Shown here piece after piece: positions 61,314 through 64,000 of a DNA stretch of 64,000 bases (position 1 is the first letter of the stretch; every line of letters begins with the position of its first letter). The translations under genes were made by a program, and so were the position numbers. The notes beneath the pieces were generated by a model. The model had not been told where the DNA came from. It searched no databases and saw nothing but the letters and a program-made list of their open reading frames with translations. Source of the stretch: Chitinophaga cymbidii (GTDB lineage: Bacteria > Bacteroidota > Bacteroidia > Chitinophagales > Chitinophagaceae); contig NZ_BKAU01000001.1 of NCBI RefSeq assembly GCF_007992715.1, positions 620,001-684,000 on the forward strand, in the 5' to 3' direction.

Positions 61314-64000
61314 TATGATCAATTTCTTCTGTTAATGGATTTTCATCTTCGTCCCTGATCAGCTTCCGTCTCGCTGCAAGCTTGCCGAACACATAGTACA
61401 GGCCCGGGATCATGATCACCCCGGCGATGGTGCCGATGAGCATACCGCCCGCGGAGGCCGCACCGATGGTGCGGTTACCCAGCGCACCTGGACCTGTGGC
61501 AAATACCAGCGGGATCAGGCCGGCGATAAAGGCGAGCGATGTCATCAATATCGGCCGGAAACGCACCCTGGCGCCCTCTACCGCGGCTTCCAGTATGGGC
61601 ACGCCGGAACGGTGCTTCTGCACGGCAAATTCCACGATCAACACCGCGTTCTTACCAAGAAGACCAACGAGCATCACCAGCCCCACCTGCGCATAGATAT
61701 CGTTCGCCAGCCCCATTACTTTCACCAGCATGAATGCACCGAACACACCTGCCGGAAGCGAAAGCACTACAGCCAGCGGCAACCAGAAGCTTTCATACTG
61801 CGCGGCCAGGATCAGGTACACAAACGCCAGCACCACCAGGAAGATGTACAATGCTTCGTTGCCCCGTTCCGTTTCATCCTTCGAAAGACCTTCCCAGTCG
61901 ATATCATACCCCCGGGGCAACGTTTCCTTCGCCACTTCCTGTATCACCTTCGTGGCTTCACCGCTGCTGTATCCAGGCGCGGGCTCGCCTCTGATCGCGG
62001 AGGAAGTGTACATATTATAGCGCGTGATCTCGTTCAGACCATGCGATTTTTTAATCGTCATAAAAGCCGAATACGGCACCATTTCGTCCCGGTCATTCTT
62101 CACGTAAAGTTTCATCAGGTCGTCCGGCAGCGCCCTGTACTCGGGAGCGGCCTGCACGTATACTTTGAGCGAAGTACCGAAGCGGATGAAGCCAAGCTCA
62201 TAAGTACTGCCTATCAAAATGGAGAGGTTGTCCATCGCCTTGCCGATGGACACGCCTTTCTGCATGGCCGCTTTGTTATCGATCTGCAATTCGTATTGCG
62301 GATAGTTGGCGCTGAAGAACGTGAACAATCCCGTCAGCTCCTTGCGCTTCTGCAGCGCGGCCATGAACTGATCGTTCACTTTTTCCAGGTCCCGGTAATC
62401 ATCGCTGTTGGTTTTGTCCAGCAGGCGCAGGGCAAAACCGCCTGCCGCGCCATAGCCGGGCACCGCGGGCGGGCCAAAGAACTCGATCGTGGCGCCGGGT
62501 ATCTCTCTTGATTTTTCTTCCAGCTCTTCGATGATCTCGGTTACTGAATGTTTGCGTTCGGACCAGTCTTTCAGGTTGATGAGGCAGGTGCCGGCGTTGG
62601 AGCCGCGGCCTTCCGTCAGCACTTCGTAACCCGCCAGCGCGGAAACGGACTGAATGCCTTCCACATGCTCAGCGATCTCCTGCAATTTCCGGGCGAGGTC
62701 GTTGGTCCTTTCCAGCGTGGAGCCCGGAGGCGTTTGTATGATCGCATAGATCATCCCCTGGTCTTCATTGGGAATGAAGCCGGACGGCAGGTTCCGGGAG
62801 ATGCCGAGGATGCCCGCGCCGAAAGCCAGCAGTATGCCAAAGGTCACCACCCGTCTGTTTACGATCAGCTGTAACAGCGCTGCATATTTGCCTGTCAGCT
62901 TTTCGAAGCCGCGGTTAAAGCCATCGAGAAACCGGTCTATGATCGTTTTCTTCTTGGGTTTTCCATGATTGTTCTTCAGGATCATGGCGCAAAGCACCGG
63001 CGTGAGCGTTAACGCCACAACGCCTGAAAGTACGATGGAAGTGGCCATGGTGATGGCGAACTGCCGGTAGAAGATGCCCACGGGGCCGGACATGAACGCC
63101 ACCGGAATAAACACCGCCGCCATCACGAACGTAATGGCTACGATGGCGCCGCTGATCTCGTGTATCACTTTCATGGTGGCCTGGTACGGCGAAAGCCCTT
63201 CCTCCTCCATCTTCGCATGCACGGCCTCTATCACCACGATCGCATTATCAACGACTATACCGATCGCCAGCACGAGCGCAAACAGGGTGATCAGGTTGAT
63301 GGTGAGCCCGAATAACTGCATGAAGAAAAAGGAGCCGACCAGCGATACGGGCACCGCCAGCGTAGGGATGAGTGTGGACCGCCAGTCGCCAAGGAATATG
63401 AACACTACGATCGCTACCAGCACAAAAGCCTCCGCCAGCGTATGCACTACTTTTTCAATGGAGGCGTTCAGGAAGTTGGAAACGTCATAGCTGATCTCGT
63501 AATCCATCCCCGGCGGAAAGGAGCTGCCCTTGATCTCTTCCAGCTTCTCCTTGATCCTTTTGATCACATCACTCGCATTACTGCCATAGGTCTGTTTCAG
63601 CACGATCGCTGCCGATGGATGATTGTTGAGATTGGAATAGATATCGTAAAATTCACTGCCAAATTCAACATCCGCAATGTCTTTCAGGTAAAGGATCTCA
63701 CCGTCAGCATTGGCGCGGATGATCACATCTTTATACTGCTCCGGCTTGTTATACCTTCCCGGATAGGTCAGTACATATTCCAGGGCTTCCGAGCGCTTGC
63801 CGTCGCTGCGGCCCAGCCTTCCCGGCGATCCGATGATGCTCTGGCTGCCGAGGGCTTCCATTACCTCCTCGGTGGAAACGTTGTACGCCCGCATCCTGTC
63901 CGGCTTCAGCCAGATACGCATCGCATATTGCCGGCTGCCGAGAATTTGTGCGCTGCCGATACCTTTTACCCTTCGCAGTTCCTGCAATATGTTGATGTTG
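61306..64000 (-). CDS. RND multidrug efflux transporter (N-terminus beyond right edge)
   Basis: The frame runs from the stop at 61306 to the window edge, giving about 898 visible residues; the first 150 or so of an HAE1-type RND pump are outside. The visible part starts in the porter domain (VKGIGSAQILGSRQYAMRIWLKP). It has the membrane helix VLAIGIVVDNAIVVIEAV, where AcrB has two adjacent aspartates and here the second is Asn. The lysine in VGLLGKNAVLIVEFA is conserved. It should pump drugs, bile-like compounds or metabolites out by proton exchange together with the TolC-like protein downstream. The adaptor protein is presumably encoded beyond the edge. Confidence 0.93.
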   Translation of the reverse strand, partial: NINILQELRRVKGIGSAQILGSRQYAMRIWLKPDRMRAYNVSTEEVMEALGSQSIIGSPGRLGRSDGKRSEALEYVLTYPGRYNKPEQYKDVIIRANADGEILYLKDIADVEFGSEFYDIYSNLNNHPSAAIVLKQTYGSNASDVIKRIKEKLEEIKGSSFPPGMDYEISYDVSNFLNASIEKVVHTLAEAFVLVAIVVFIFLGDWRSTLIPTLAVPVSLVGSFFFMQLFGLTINLITLFALVLAIGIVVDNAIVVIEAVHAKMEEEGLSPYQATMKVIHEISGAIVAITFVMAAVFIPVAFMSGPVGIFYRQFAITMATSIVLSGVVALTLTPVLCAMILKNNHGKPKKKTIIDRFLDGFNRGFEKLTGKYAALLQLIVNRRVVTFGILLAFGAGILGISRNLPSGFIPNEDQGMIYAIIQTPPGSTLERTNDLARKLQEIAEHVEGIQSVSALAGYEVLTEGRGSNAGTCLINLKDWSERKHSVTEIIEELEEKSREIPGATIEFFGPPAVPGYGAAGGFALRLLDKTNSDDYRDLEKVNDQFMAALQKRKELTGLFTFFSANYPQYELQIDNKAAMQKGVSIGKAMDNLSILIGSTYELGFIRFGTSLKVYVQAAPEYRALPDDLMKLYVKNDRDEMVPYSAFMTIKKSHGLNEITRYNMYTSSAIRGEPAPGYSSGEATKVIQEVAKETLPRGYDIDWEGLSKDETERGNEALYIFLVVLAFVYLILAAQYESFWLPLAVVLSLPAGVFGAFMLVKVMGLANDIYAQVGLVMLVGLLGKNAVLIVEFAVQKHRSGVPILEAAVEGARVRFRPILMTSLAFIAGLIPLVFATGPGALGNRTIGAASAGGMLIGTIAGVIMIPGLYYVFGKLAARRKLIRDEDENPLTEEIDHNV

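Overview
The window is chromosomal DNA of a member of the Bacteroidota. It holds four SusC/SusD pairs, a hybrid two-component system (HTCS) regulator, TANNTTTG-type -7 promoter elements and many exported lipoproteins. The GC-rich coding sequence and gene families fit the Chitinophagaceae (Chitinophaga-like); that family assignment is inference, since no rRNA is present. Nearly every gene is on the minus strand. The exceptions are the rhamnose operon, a PAP2 phosphatase and one orphan gene. I see no tRNA, rRNA, CRISPR array, insertion sequence or prophage.

Region 1 (1-8509, minus) is a four-gene unit: fasciclin lipoprotein, SusC, SusD, then a second fasciclin lipoprotein cut by the left edge. 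Region 2 (8847-17513) is an L-rhamnose locus. A GntR-type regulator and a CE12-like rhamnogalacturonan acetylesterase run left. The divergent operon rhaT, rhaEW-type aldolase/dehydrogenase fusion, rhaM, rhaI and rhaB runs right and ends in a hairpin terminator. Together these genes deacetylate pectic rhamnogalacturonan outside the cell, import L-rhamnose and convert it to DHAP and lactate.

Region 3 (17531-24075, minus) holds a discoidin-like lipoprotein, SusC, SusD and a lipoprotein with an HEVGH zinc-peptidase motif. A PAP2 phosphatase (24628-25209, plus) follows a roughly 550-bp non-coding stretch.

Region 4 (25326-45029, minus) is a large polysaccharide utilization locus. It encodes a putative clan-A glycosidase lipoprotein, SusC, SusD, a GH43-like enzyme, a second paralogous putative glycosidase, two S1-type sulfatases, a GH5-like enzyme, the HTCS and a GH106-like putative alpha-L-rhamnosidase. 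The gene set suggests a sulfated, possibly rhamnose-containing glycan as substrate.

Region 5 (45267-47271) holds an orphan conserved gene and the remains of an AbiE-type toxin-antitoxin pair whose toxin gene is broken.

Region 6 (47307-59788, minus) looks like one long transcription unit under an FCD-family GntR regulator. It comprises a GH33-like enzyme, SusC, SusD, a second GH33-like enzyme, a beta-propeller/sodium symporter fusion, two leaderless unknown proteins and a DUF1080 protein. Similar palindromes lie upstream of the operon and of the regulator gene, and a perfect hairpin terminator closes the operon. Genes for sialic acid catabolism are absent, so the 2-keto sugar handled here is uncertain. 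Region 7 (59823-64000, minus) is an RND efflux operon (transporter truncated by the right edge, then a TolC-like lipoprotein) with a strong terminator.
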